Assembly: GCA_016297945.1 (NCBI GenBank)
Contig: JAEDFR010000011.1
Span: forward strand, 1 to 43,138
Length of the DNA: 43,138 nt
Direction of reading: 5' to 3'
Source: Lachnospiraceae bacterium
GTDB taxonomy: Bacteria > Bacillota > Clostridia > Lachnospirales > Lachnospiraceae
Shown in pieces: positions 16,846-25,139 of the stretch. The notes under the pieces are model-generated. The model did no database searches and was not told the origin of the DNA. It worked only from the letters and a program-made list of their open reading frames with translations. Position 1 is the first letter of the stretch, and the number at the start of each line of letters is the position of its first letter. The translations under genes and the position numbers were made by a program.

Positions 16846-18771
16846 TTATTTCTTTAACTGTTCCATATATTGTTTTTTCGCCTGATACATGTGGTGATCT
16901 GCCATATCAATGGCATCCTTTAATGAAATTTCACTTCCGGACTCAATAATATAGTAACCCATACTTGCACTAATAGAATAAGGATAGTTATTGTGCGTAT
17001 TAGCACTTTGTAAGCCCTCTTCTACTTTTTTAATCAATTCTTCCGCTTTACTTGCCGTATAGTCATATCCCATTAAAATAAATTCGTCGCCACCAAAGCG
17101 GGTGCAGACATCTTCATCCATTTTGGATTCAATTAAAACTTTTGCAATTGTTTTAATTGCGATATCTCCGTTTTCATGACCAAAATCATCATTAATATGC
17201 TTTAATCGGTTTAAATCCGCAAACAGAATGAGCATGGCTCTCTTTTCGTTTTTGCATTTTCTATAAATCTCTTTGGAATATCTCTCAAAACCAAATCGAT
17301 TATATAAATTGGTTAATCCGTCACGGATATACATTTCTTCCAATCGCTGCAATGCATCGTTCATAGCATTTTTACGACGGATATTTTCAATAGAGATATT
17401 GACATTCATCAGCCACTGATAAAAAGACTGTCCGTTCATTTCAAAATCCGGATTCACAATAATGGTATAGCCAAGACAACGATCCTGGAAATGAATCGGC
17501 GAAAACAGATAGGTCTTTGCTTCCTCCCCCTTTTCACAATCCGGCAATAACTGTTTTGTATCAAAGTCATCTGCTTCAAAGTAGCTGCCATCTTTGAATG
17601 CGGCAAGTACCGTCATCCGTTCGGGATATGCTACGATAACATCCTTTTCATACTTCTTCAGCCTTCTCATAAAATCCGGAGAATCAATACCGTTTGGATG
17701 CCCTTTTACTTCCGGACTCACACAAAGATATAAGCCCCCGCATCTTAAAAATGGAATATAATCCTTCAGGTTTTCGAGCATCTCATTAAAGGTATCACAA
17801 TCTGTCAGTTTTTCCGTCATCTCATTTAATATGGCAGAATTTGAAAAATTGGTTTCACGATTTACGAAATAGTCATGACGGAATTCTTTGAAACTCTTTC
17901 CACAACGAATCCAGCATCCGCAACTTTCACGAAATACCGGTTTTGTTTTGCATACAATTTTATCCATAGAATCTTCTTTGCGTATCTTGCGAATCAGATT
18001 TTCGCAAAGAAGGGCTCCGAGCTCTTTTCTCGGTCGCATCACAGATGATATTCTGGGTTCAAAATTTGCAGCATCTGCAATATCATCAAATCCGGTAACT
18101 GCAATATCTCTTGGCACTTTTATACCATGCTTTTCAAACCCGCGTATCAGTCCCATCGCCATTTCATCGTTGGAACTGGCAATTGCTCTGGGCAACCCAC
18201 TCTTTCTGCTAACAAAGTATTCTGCTGCATCAAGTCCACTCTGGAAACCATAATTTCCATAAAAAATATCTTCCTCACGAACTTCCATGCCATGTTCTTT
18301 TAGTACATCCTCATAGGCATTTAATCGTCTTACACTTTCCTGATTTCCCCTGGGTCCTGCAATAAAGCCAAGACTTTCATATTTATGAAAATCTAAAAGA
18401 TGCTCTATCATATCCCGCATCGCATCATAATTATCAATACCGGCAAAAGCCATTCCTTCTTCCTCAATTTCCATAGAAATAATAGGAATGGGATATTTTT
18501 TGACCGCCTCAAATAATTCTTTTTCTACCTCTTTGCAGATAATGGTACAGGAAACAATTATAATTCCGTCATACATATCCATGTTGGCAAGACGAAAAAT
18601 ATTAAACTCTCCTACATCAAATTTGCGAGAAATATCCAGACTTCCTGCACAACTAAAAATAGAAAGGGAGCAATTCTCTTCTTTTGCCTTTTGCTGAATA
18701 CCTTCCAGAATTACTTTCCATGATTCTCCGTCACGCCCTGAAATAAAAACTGCAATTTTTTCATTATTCAT
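16846..18771 (-). CDS. LacI-like sugar-sensor domain fused to GGDEF (diguanylate cyclase)
   Basis: Cytosolic protein of 641 aa. A LacI/PBP1-type ligand domain without a DNA-binding HTH spans about 5-275 (GIDNYDAMRDMIEHLL, GFIAGPRGNQESVRRLNAY, VTGFDDIADAANFEPRISSV). An SCGCW motif and a GAF-like middle region (about 310-460) follow, then a GGDEF domain with intact RFGGDEF at about 558-564. The usual RxxD inhibitory site just before it reads MDED, so product inhibition is probably absent. The start is ATG 18771, supported by GGAGGG 7 nt upstream. It is the first gene of the sensory operon. The likely role is making c-di-GMP in response to an internal sugar. Confidence 0.9.
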   Translation of the reverse strand: MNNEKIAVFISGRDGESWKVILEGIQQKAKEENCSLSIFSCAGSLDISRKFDVGEFNIFRLANMDMYDGIIIVSCTIICKEVEKELFEAVKKYPIPIISMEIEEEGMAFAGIDNYDAMRDMIEHLLDFHKYESLGFIAGPRGNQESVRRLNAYEDVLKEHGMEVREEDIFYGNYGFQSGLDAAEYFVSRKSGLPRAIASSNDEMAMGLIRGFEKHGIKVPRDIAVTGFDDIADAANFEPRISSVMRPRKELGALLCENLIRKIRKEDSMDKIVCKTKPVFRESCGCWIRCGKSFKEFRHDYFVNRETNFSNSAILNEMTEKLTDCDTFNEMLENLKDYIPFLRCGGLYLCVSPEVKGHPNGIDSPDFMRRLKKYEKDVIVAYPERMTVLAAFKDGSYFEADDFDTKQLLPDCEKGEEAKTYLFSPIHFQDRCLGYTIIVNPDFEMNGQSFYQWLMNVNISIENIRRKNAMNDALQRLEEMYIRDGLTNLYNRFGFERYSKEIYRKCKNEKRAMLILFADLNRLKHINDDFGHENGDIAIKTIAKVLIESKMDEDVCTRFGGDEFILMGYDYTASKAEELIKKVEEGLQSANTHNNYPYSISASMGYYIIESGSEISLKDAIDMADHHMYQAKKQYMEQLKK

Positions 18772-18833
18772 ATATGAGCCCTCCGAAAGATATCTCAATA
18801 ACTCATTTACATTTTATAGTTATAGTCTGTTTT

Positions 18834-18861
18834 ATTATACCATTTTTTTATTATATGACAA
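18834..18861 (-). promoter_or_regulatory. Promoter of the GGDEF-kinase-lipoprotein-regulator operon
   Basis: On the minus strand TTGTCA (18856-18861), a 16-nt spacer and a perfect TATAAT (18834-18839) form a sigma-A-type promoter about 60 nt before the GGDEF start codon. No comparable promoter was seen before the kinase, the lipoprotein or the response regulator, so the four genes probably form one unit. Confidence 0.65.
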
Positions 18862-18937
18862 AAACATTTTTTGCCATTTTCTACGATAATTTTACAAACA
18901 AAAATGAATTTTCCAATGATTGTATTTCCCAAAAATC

Positions 18938-18973
18938 AAAAAGCCCGACTCGAATTTCGTGAATCGGGCTTTG
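18938..18973 (-). terminator. Terminator after AAA+ gene
   Basis: A hairpin with AAAGCCCGA/TCGGGCTTT arms and a short loop lies about 30 nt past the AAA+ stop. On the minus strand it is followed by a U-rich tail (TTTTTGATTTTT). It separates the ThrH-AAA+ unit from the sensory operon promoter. Confidence 0.85.
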
Positions 18974-19004
18974 CTATCTATCGGTTTTTGCACCAATGGG
19001 CAAT

Positions 19005-20384
19005 CTAACCTAGGGAAATATTTTCAACATCTTCTTTTTCTAAAACAGCCAATGTATCTTTATTTACATCTTTTAAAGACACGATACGGGAAGCCTGATT
19101 GGAAACGGCTTTCTCGAGATAGTTTCGTACATCTCTGGCATTGGCGTAGTTATCGGGCTTGTTTTCACAACGGTTTTTGAAAAACTCTTTGGCAATCTCT
19201 GCCGCTTTTTCTGAAAGCTGGTAGTCCTGCCCTTTACAGAGATTTAGTAAAATCTCAAACTCTTCATCGGCGGTATAATCGTCAAAATAGATGTATTTGT
19301 TGAAACGGGAACGAAGTCCCGGGTTGGAGTCAATGAATTCCTGCATCAAATCCGTATAACCGGCAACAATGACGATTAAATCATCTCTATGGTCTTCCAT
19401 CGCCTTTAACAAGGTATCAACCGCTTCCTGCCCAAAATCTCCCTGTCCTTTATTGTTGGTCAGGGTATAGGCTTCATCCACAAATAAAATGCCCCCGAGC
19501 GCTTCTTCAACCACTTCCATAACCTTGGTAGCGGTCTGTCCGATATATCCGCATACCAGTCCGGAGCGGTCAACTTCCACGAGATGCCCTTTTTCAATGA
19601 CACCGATGCTTGCATAGATTTTGGACAGCAGTCTTGCTACCGTCGTTTTACCGGTACCGGGATTTCCCATGAAAACCATATGTCTGTTGACACTGGTCGT
19701 CTTCATACCGTTTTCCTCTCTCATCTTCTGAACCTTCATCAGATTGACTAAAGAATTGACATCTTCTTTTACACTCTTTAATCCGGTCAGGGAATTGAGC
19801 TGAGCTAAAAGCTCATTGGGATCTAACTTTTCCAGTTCCTCTTCTTTGGGAGGCTTTGCTACGGTTATCGGCTTTTTATCAGGACGCAGTAATCCGTATT
19901 CCTTCAGATAATTGTCAAGCATCAGACAATACTTCGACAACATATCGACTTCTTTTTCTCCTGCACAGGAATTGCTGGCGATATAACTTTGTCCGATTTC
20001 ACGAAAAGTATCTACCACAAATTTCGCTTTTTGATTGCGGTAGATATCTCCTTTTATTTTTCTGCCCGCATCTGCCAGAACAAAATATTTTAAAGCCATC
20101 GGAATTTTGGTTCCATAGGTGTTTTCGTTTAAATCTCGTTTCTTTTTTAATTCATCGGCCGTATTGGAATCAATATAAAAACCCAGCATATCGTTGATAA
20201 AGGTTTCTTCTTCTTTTTCCAAATGGCCGGACAATGTAGAAATATAAATGACAAAATTGAGAAATTCCCGGCGCAGGTTTTCACGCAGCGTCATCTGCAT
20301 ATCCTGCTTGATAACACCGTTTTTCTCAATATAATCACACATTTCATAGCATTGATTCATTAATTGCTTTAAATCTTTTCCCAT
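19005..20384 (-). CDS. AAA+ ATPase of CbxX/CfxQ (SpoVK-like) family
   Basis: A 459-aa protein with two parts. The N-terminal helical half (about 1-170) contains a TerB-like stretch (LNFVIYISTLSGHLEKEEETFINDMLG). The C-terminal AAA+ domain has Walker A GNPGTGKT (240-247), Walker B ILFVDEAYTL, a sensor in VIVAGYTDLM and the arginine-rich LRSRFNKY. This C-terminal part is close to CbxX/CfxQ and to sporulation protein SpoVK. The ATG at 20384 has GGAG upstream. It is 28 nt after thrH, likely cotranscribed. A remodelling or chaperone role is plausible; no partner is identifiable nearby. Confidence 0.85.
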   Translation of the reverse strand: MGKDLKQLMNQCYEMCDYIEKNGVIKQDMQMTLRENLRREFLNFVIYISTLSGHLEKEEETFINDMLGFYIDSNTADELKKKRDLNENTYGTKIPMALKYFVLADAGRKIKGDIYRNQKAKFVVDTFREIGQSYIASNSCAGEKEVDMLSKYCLMLDNYLKEYGLLRPDKKPITVAKPPKEEELEKLDPNELLAQLNSLTGLKSVKEDVNSLVNLMKVQKMREENGMKTTSVNRHMVFMGNPGTGKTTVARLLSKIYASIGVIEKGHLVEVDRSGLVCGYIGQTATKVMEVVEEALGGILFVDEAYTLTNNKGQGDFGQEAVDTLLKAMEDHRDDLIVIVAGYTDLMQEFIDSNPGLRSRFNKYIYFDDYTADEEFEILLNLCKGQDYQLSEKAAEIAKEFFKNRCENKPDNYANARDVRNYLEKAVSNQASRIVSLKDVNKDTLAVLEKEDVENISLG

Positions 20385-20412
20385 ATCTACTCCATTGTTG
20401 AAAAGATGATAA

Positions 20413-21015
20413 TTAGTTCAATACTTCTTTAATAGCTGCTAACAGTTCATCATATGTCTCAAAGGCTTTTAAATCCGGATTGTCAGCCTTGATCTGTTCC
20501 GTACTCTTAAATAAAAATCCGGCTTTGCTTGCTTTAATCATTCCTAAATCATTGTGACTGTCACCACTTGCAATCGTATTATAACCGATGGACTGCAATG
20601 CTTTCACGGTTGTATATTTGGAGTTTTCGACACGCATTTTAAATCCGGTAATCTCACCGTCTTCTGCTACCTCTAAAGAATTGCAGAAAATAGTAGGCCA
20701 GCCTAGCTTTTTCATAAGCGGTGTTGCAAACTGGGTAAAGGTATCGCTGATAATGATAACCTGTGTAATGGAGCGTAATTCATCTAAAAATTCTTTTGCC
20801 CCGGGGATCGGATCAATCTTTGCAATGGTTTCCTGAATTTCTTTTAATCCAAGACCATGCTCTTTTAAAATACCGATACGCCATTTCATCAATTTATCAT
20901 AATCGGGCTCATCACGGGTTGTTCTCGTTAATTCCGGAATGCCACTCTCTTTTGCAAAAGCAATCCAGATTTCCGGTACTAAAACGCCCTCTAAATCCAA
21001 ACATACAATATCCAT
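20413..21015 (-). CDS. thrH: HAD phosphatase, ThrH type (phosphoserine phosphatase / homoserine phosphotransferase)
   Basis: A 200-aa HAD-superfamily enzyme closely following the ThrH pattern: catalytic CLDLEGVLVPEIWIAFA at the N-terminus, ISDTFTQF as the second motif and SGDSHNDLGMIKAS as the third. ThrH of Pseudomonas has both phosphoserine phosphatase and phosphoserine:homoserine phosphotransferase activity, so a link to serine/threonine metabolism is likely. The first aspartate of the usual DxDxT is followed by LEG, as in ThrH. The ATG at 21015 has GAGGATG upstream. The 5' side carries the degenerate 14-nt tandem repeat. Confidence 0.88.
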   Translation of the reverse strand: MDIVCLDLEGVLVPEIWIAFAKESGIPELTRTTRDEPDYDKLMKWRIGILKEHGLGLKEIQETIAKIDPIPGAKEFLDELRSITQVIIISDTFTQFATPLMKKLGWPTIFCNSLEVAEDGEITGFKMRVENSKYTTVKALQSIGYNTIASGDSHNDLGMIKASKAGFLFKSTEQIKADNPDLKAFETYDELLAAIKEVLN

Positions 21016-21116
21016 TTTTTCATCCTCACTCTTTCTTCCTAATTATTGTTGCAGTCTACACAAATCAATGCATCCGCTTTTTAGTTTGCTGCCGGCTGAA
21101 CAAATTTCCGGGCTTA

Positions 21117-21212
21117 TATACTCACACGTATAAGCTCACACGTATATCACTTATGAACTCGTGCATACGAACTCATACATATGAACTCGTACACATAAGC
21201 TCACACATGAAT
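21117..21212. repeat. Degenerate 14-nt tandem repeat
   Basis: About seven imperfect units resembling AACTCGTACATATG lie between the DUF362 gene and thrH. Some read GCTCACAC, some ACTCATAC, and one unit is shortened. The array lies upstream of thrH and just 16 nt beyond the DUF362 stop. Units drift too much and are too close together for CRISPR. They could be repeated protein-binding sites or slippage products. Confidence 0.75.
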
Positions 21213-21227
21213 TAGTATAGCATAATT

Positions 21228-22358
21228 TTATATGGTCTTCAATTCATACTCCCTGCTGCCAAGTCCAATCTTTTGCGCATGTGCAAGGCAGGATTCCCAC
21301 TCGGTATCGGGATGTGTCATTTGGAAATGATCATGATGTTCATGCTCATGATTATGATCATGACAGTTTTTGCAATTGTCGTCTAAGATGCTTCCGCTTG
21401 TGACGGGCATCTGATTACACAAATCTGCACAAGCCTGATCCAGTGCCACCGGATCAAAAGATGCCAGCATGCCGACATTGGGAATAATCGGGATATCATT
21501 TTCCGCATGACAGTCACAGTTGGGTGATACATCACAAATCAATGATATATGAAAACAAGGTCTGTCTTTGCAGACTGCCAGACTGTATTCAGCCATTTTA
21601 TAATTTAGCATAGCAAGAGAATCGGAAAAATCTGCGGAAATAGCGTCCTTGGGACAGACTGCCAGACAACGGCCGCAACCGACACATTTATCGTGATTGA
21701 TAACAGTCTTTTTATCATTGATTTCAGGCGCCTGATGTGCACAAATCCGATAGCAGGCTCCACAACCAATACAAGTCTCGGGATTTACACTTGGCTTTCC
21801 GTCACAGTGCTGTTCCATTTTGCCGGCACGGGAACCGCATCCCATACCGATATTTTTGATCGTTCCGCCAAAACCGGCCATTTCGTGTCCTTTAAAATGT
21901 GTAAGAGAAATGAAAATATCCGCATCCATGATGGCCTGACCGATTTTTGCTTCTTTTACATATTCGCCGTTGATGGGGACCAATGCTTCATCCGTTCCCT
22001 TTAAGCCATCGCCGATAATCACATGACACCCCGTCTGGAGCGGCGAAAAACCATTCAGATATGCCGTTTCCAAGTGATCTAATGCATTTTTCCGGCTACC
22101 GACATACAACGTATTACAATCGGTCAAAAACGGTTTTCCACCCAGTTCCTTTACATAATCTGCAACCACTTTTGCATAGTTGGGTCTTAAAAAGGCCAAA
22201 TTACCGTACTCTCCAAAGTGGATTTTGATAGCGGTAAATTTATCTTTAAAATCAATATTCTCAAACCCTGCCTGTTTCATCAGACGGTGAAGTTTCTGAA
22301 TCAGATTTTCATTGTAAGTCGTTTTAAAAGTTGTAAAATATACTGTTGATTTTTCCAT
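21228..22358 (-). CDS. DUF362 protein with two 4Fe-4S clusters and His-rich segment
   Basis: A 376-aa protein with a DUF362 domain (about 1-185; IKIHFGEYGN, GSRKNALDHLETAYLNGF, HFKGHEMAGFGGTIKNIGMG). Two ferredoxin-type CxxCxxCxxxC motifs follow (CIGCGACYRIC and CVGCGRCLAVC). Near the C-terminus is a cysteine/histidine cluster (CKNCHDHNHEHEHHDH) that looks like a metal-binding insert. The start is ATG 22358, with AAAGGAG 6 nt before it; the longer open frame has no such signal. It is probably a cytosolic iron-sulphur protein of unknown reaction. It stands alone, divergent from the potassium channel. Confidence 0.82.
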   Translation of the reverse strand: MEKSTVYFTTFKTTYNENLIQKLHRLMKQAGFENIDFKDKFTAIKIHFGEYGNLAFLRPNYAKVVADYVKELGGKPFLTDCNTLYVGSRKNALDHLETAYLNGFSPLQTGCHVIIGDGLKGTDEALVPINGEYVKEAKIGQAIMDADIFISLTHFKGHEMAGFGGTIKNIGMGCGSRAGKMEQHCDGKPSVNPETCIGCGACYRICAHQAPEINDKKTVINHDKCVGCGRCLAVCPKDAISADFSDSLAMLNYKMAEYSLAVCKDRPCFHISLICDVSPNCDCHAENDIPIIPNVGMLASFDPVALDQACADLCNQMPVTSGSILDDNCKNCHDHNHEHEHHDHFQMTHPDTEWESCLAHAQKIGLGSREYELKTI

Positions 22359-22585
22359 TTCATTCTCCTTTATGTTCTTTATGTTTATGTAGTTACTTTT
22401 CACAAGATTTATGTACTTTTCTTTTATTTATTATGATGCTGAGGTCAAAGGTATTTTGTCCTCATGATACCAACAAGTTTCTTCACACTTTTGACCCAAG
22501 TATTATATTTCTATATTATTGAAAAAAACGGATATATTCAACACAAATTAAAACAAAATTTTTAAACATTCTTGTTTAGCAGAAT

Positions 22586-22614
22586 TTGAAAAAGACTATA
22601 GAATCTGCTATAGT
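22586..22614 (+). promoter_or_regulatory. Promoter of channel gene with palindrome on the -10
   Basis: TTGAAA at 22586-22591, a 17-nt spacer and TATAGT at 22609-22614 form a good sigma-A promoter 34 nt before the channel start. A perfect inverted repeat, ACTATAG-AATCTG-CTATAGT (22595-22614), covers the spacer and -10. That is where a repressor would sit, although such symmetry in AT-rich DNA can arise by chance. Confidence 0.6.
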
Positions 22615-22647
22615 TTTCGTAAGTATATGTAGGGGGCTTAGGCAGAT

Positions 22648-23844
22648 ATGGATAAAAGCAAAATGGGAAACAGGACATGGAAAAGAAGAATTTTTGATAT
22701 TATTCAGATTGGAAACAGAGAAGATGTTCCGAGCCGGCTTTTTGATATTCTGATTACGGTTTCTATTCTGCTCAATCTGTTTGCCATCTTTTTTGAAACT
22801 TTTGAAAGTTCAAAGCCCTATTCCGGGATTCTGTATCTGATTGAGCTTATCACGGTTTTCTTTTTTACGGTAGAATACATTCTGCGCCTTTGGACTTCTG
22901 ATTATTTATATCCGGATAAAAAACCGTTACATGCTGCCTTTTGCTTTCTGTTTTCTTTAACCGGTCTGATTGATTTAATATCCTTTCTGCCCTTTTACCT
23001 GCCATTCTTTTTTCCGGCAGGAACCGTAGCATTCAGAATGTTTCGAATTGTCCGTATATTCCGTCTCTTTCAAGTCAATTCACGTTCCGATGCCTTTCAT
23101 GTCATTGGAGAAGTATTCCGATCTAAAGTGAACCAACTGGCATCATCCGTTTTTATCATCTTTGTTATTATGATGGCTTCTTCTTTATGTATGTATGGTC
23201 TTGAACATCCCGTCCAGCCTGATGTTTTTAAAAATGCTTTTTCAGGATTGTGGTGGACAGTTTCCACATTAACCACCGTCGGATATGGAGATATTTATCC
23301 AATCACAGCTACCGGTCAGATTTTGGGAATTTTTATAACCTTTTTGGGAATCGGTATTGTAGCTATCCCAACCGGTATTATTTCCGCAGGTTTTGTCGAA
23401 CATTATACAAAAGTCCAGAATGCACCGGATGGTGATCATGAATTTGATTTGCAGTTTATCGGTGTGGACATCACCAAAAATCATCCATGGGTCAATCACA
23501 AGATACGAAACCTTTCTTTGATTCCCGGCGTAATTCTTGCTGTTATTTATCGGAACAATGACATCATTATTCCCAAAGGAAATATAACCATCTGTGAAAA
23601 TGACCATTTGATCATCGGTTCCCATAAACAGAAAAAGGATATTAATATATCCTTAAAAGAAATTTATATCAATCAAAATCACAAGTGGAAAGATACCTTG
23701 ATTCGGGATCTTCCGATTTCCCGACAGACACTAATTCTTATGATAAAACGTGACAACCAAAATCTGATTCCGGATGGGGCTATGAGAATCCACTGCGGTG
23801 ACCGGATACTTATATATCAAAAGGATAAAAACAGTCCTTTATAA
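22648..23844 (+). CDS. Six-TM potassium channel with tandem TrkA_C-like domains
   Basis: A 398-aa voltage-gated-type channel. S1 lies at about 31-52, S2 at about 60-82, S3 at about 95-120, and an arginine-bearing S4 at about 126-142 (FRMFRIVRIFRLF). S5 is at about 163-185, the pore helix and filter TTVGYGD at 199-205, S6 at about 214-240. Two successive regions (about 256-325 and 330-395) both end in IIPKG/LIPDG...GD/ND(R/H)(I/L) patterns typical of TrkA_C. No Rossmann RCK_N domain (GxGxxG) lies between them and S6. TrkA_C domains often bind c-di-AMP or other small ligands, so ligand-controlled K+ flux is likely. It is a single-gene unit on the plus strand. Confidence 0.88.
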   Translation: MDKSKMGNRTWKRRIFDIIQIGNREDVPSRLFDILITVSILLNLFAIFFETFESSKPYSGILYLIELITVFFFTVEYILRLWTSDYLYPDKKPLHAAFCFLFSLTGLIDLISFLPFYLPFFFPAGTVAFRMFRIVRIFRLFQVNSRSDAFHVIGEVFRSKVNQLASSVFIIFVIMMASSLCMYGLEHPVQPDVFKNAFSGLWWTVSTLTTVGYGDIYPITATGQILGIFITFLGIGIVAIPTGIISAGFVEHYTKVQNAPDGDHEFDLQFIGVDITKNHPWVNHKIRNLSLIPGVILAVIYRNNDIIIPKGNITICENDHLIIGSHKQKKDINISLKEIYINQNHKWKDTLIRDLPISRQTLILMIKRDNQNLIPDGAMRIHCGDRILIYQKDKNSPL

Positions 23845-23871
23845 TATATATTTCTGTTAGGATGAAGGCAG

Positions 23872-24453
23872 TTATCTAATGAAATTTGTAAACACTTTTT
23901 CTTCCGCAACCGGGTGTTTGATACCGGATGCTTTTCCTGCTTCAATGCTCTTTAAAATCCATGCCATATTTTTTGCCAGTGTACGCATGGTCTGCATGCC
24001 TTCTTCATCCTTTAATACATCTTCGGGATTTGAACCGTGCACCATATTCCAATAGCAGGAAGAAACCAGAGGCATCTGATTAAATAAAAAGTATTTGTTC
24101 AGTACATCCAAAGTTGTGCTCGTTCCTGCACGTCTTGCAGATGCAATGGCTGCTGCCGGCTTGTACATCAAATCCTCTTTTGCAACGCCGAATAAGCGGT
24201 CTAAAAATGCCATGACTTCACCGGAAGGAGATGCATAATACACAGGACTTCCGACAATCAGACCGTCCGCATTTTTTACTGCCTCTGCCACTTCGCTGAC
24301 AATTTGATTCATTTCTCCGTTGACTGCCTTTACACCGATATGGAATATTTCTGTTTCGATATTTTCTTTCTGAAATTCTTTTGCAATTTCCGTTAGCGCT
24401 GTATAGGTACAGCCTTTCTCTCTTCTGCTTCCGTTAATCAATACTACTTTCAT
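23872..24453 (-). CDS. Flavodoxin-family NAD(P)H-dependent FMN oxidoreductase
   Basis: A 193-aa flavodoxin-fold protein. The FMN-phosphate loop is INGSRREKGCTYTAL at the N-terminus, and the isoalloxazine loop is VGSPVYYASPSGEVMAFLDRLF. Similar proteins are annotated as NAD(P)H-dependent oxidoreductases or as iron-sulphur flavoproteins, but the cysteine motif of the latter is not present. The RBS before ATG 24453 is weak. It is 49 nt after the PAP2 gene on the same strand and could be cotranscribed with it. It converges with the channel gene, and no terminator was recognised between them. Confidence 0.85.
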   Translation of the reverse strand: MKVVLINGSRREKGCTYTALTEIAKEFQKENIETEIFHIGVKAVNGEMNQIVSEVAEAVKNADGLIVGSPVYYASPSGEVMAFLDRLFGVAKEDLMYKPAAAIASARRAGTSTTLDVLNKYFLFNQMPLVSSCYWNMVHGSNPEDVLKDEEGMQTMRTLAKNMAWILKSIEAGKASGIKHPVAEEKVFTNFIR

Positions 24454-24502
24454 GTTATCAGGTCGATCCTTTCATACGTAATTGAATCCGTTCGGATACG
24501 GA

Positions 24503-25117
24503 TTACGGCTTTTTATAAAACATCTGATATCCTACCCATGCTAATGCCATTGCGGCAAATACATCCAAAACCGAATGTTGCTTGACAAAGACTGTCGAGA
24601 GAACAATCAGAACAGAAATCACGCAACAGGTCTTTTTCTGCCAGTTTTTTGTAAGAACCTTTTCACTCTTTAAGGCTGCTATCATTACAACAATCGAATT
24701 ATACGCATGAATACTCGGTACCACATTGGTGGATGTATCACTGCGGTAAATCATCTGAACCAGCCGCACAAAAATATTGTCTCTTTCAAAATAACCCGGA
24801 CGAATATCCAAACCGTTTGGGAATAAATAGGATATGATTATAAACAGTGTCATTCCCATATATAAATACTTTATCATCCGGATAAACTCTTCCTTATCTT
24901 TAAAAAAGAAAATCAGAAAAATCCCGACAATATAAGGAAACCAGATAAGGTAGGGAACGATGAAAATCTCAAGAAACGGGATTTTATGGTCTACCCCAAT
25001 GGAAACAATGGTTACGTGCTGGTTTTTTTTTTCAATCAACATAAAGCAAAGCATATATAAGGGACAATACAAGGCTGTCCACCAGTATTTCATCTTTGCT
25101 TTCAACGAATTGCTCAT
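24503..25117 (-). CDS. PAP2-family membrane phosphatase
   Basis: Integral membrane protein (204 aa, about six hydrophobic segments). It has PAP2/phosphatidic-acid-phosphatase-like motifs: PSIHAYNS (core PSxH) and KQHSVLDV (core HxxxD) near the C-terminus. The first basic motif is less clear. ATG 25117 with GGAG 8 nt upstream is preferred; the longer open frame overlaps the upstream gene. It follows a glycosyltransferase by 22 nt, so the pair may act on a lipid-linked sugar or polyprenyl phosphate. That role is inferred. Confidence 0.8.
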   Translation of the reverse strand: MSNSLKAKMKYWWTALYCPLYMLCFMLIEKKNQHVTIVSIGVDHKIPFLEIFIVPYLIWFPYIVGIFLIFFFKDKEEFIRMIKYLYMGMTLFIIISYLFPNGLDIRPGYFERDNIFVRLVQMIYRSDTSTNVVPSIHAYNSIVVMIAALKSEKVLTKNWQKKTCCVISVLIVLSTVFVKQHSVLDVFAAMALAWVGYQMFYKKP

Positions 25118-25139
25118 GAAATCATCTCCATATTTACTA

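Noticed and set aside
21117..21212. CRISPR array
   Set aside because: Units are about 14 nt, degenerate and contiguous, without spacers or cas genes.
22359..22647. Riboswitch (for example c-di-AMP type) upstream of the K+ channel
   Set aside because: No consensus motif of known K+-related riboswitches was found; only a promoter with a palindrome and a weak GGTCAAA/TTTGACC pair.
24484..24504. Terminator of the PAP2 gene
   Set aside because: A short inverted repeat (AATCCGT/ACGGATT) is present but overlaps the end of the gene and has no U-run on the minus strand.
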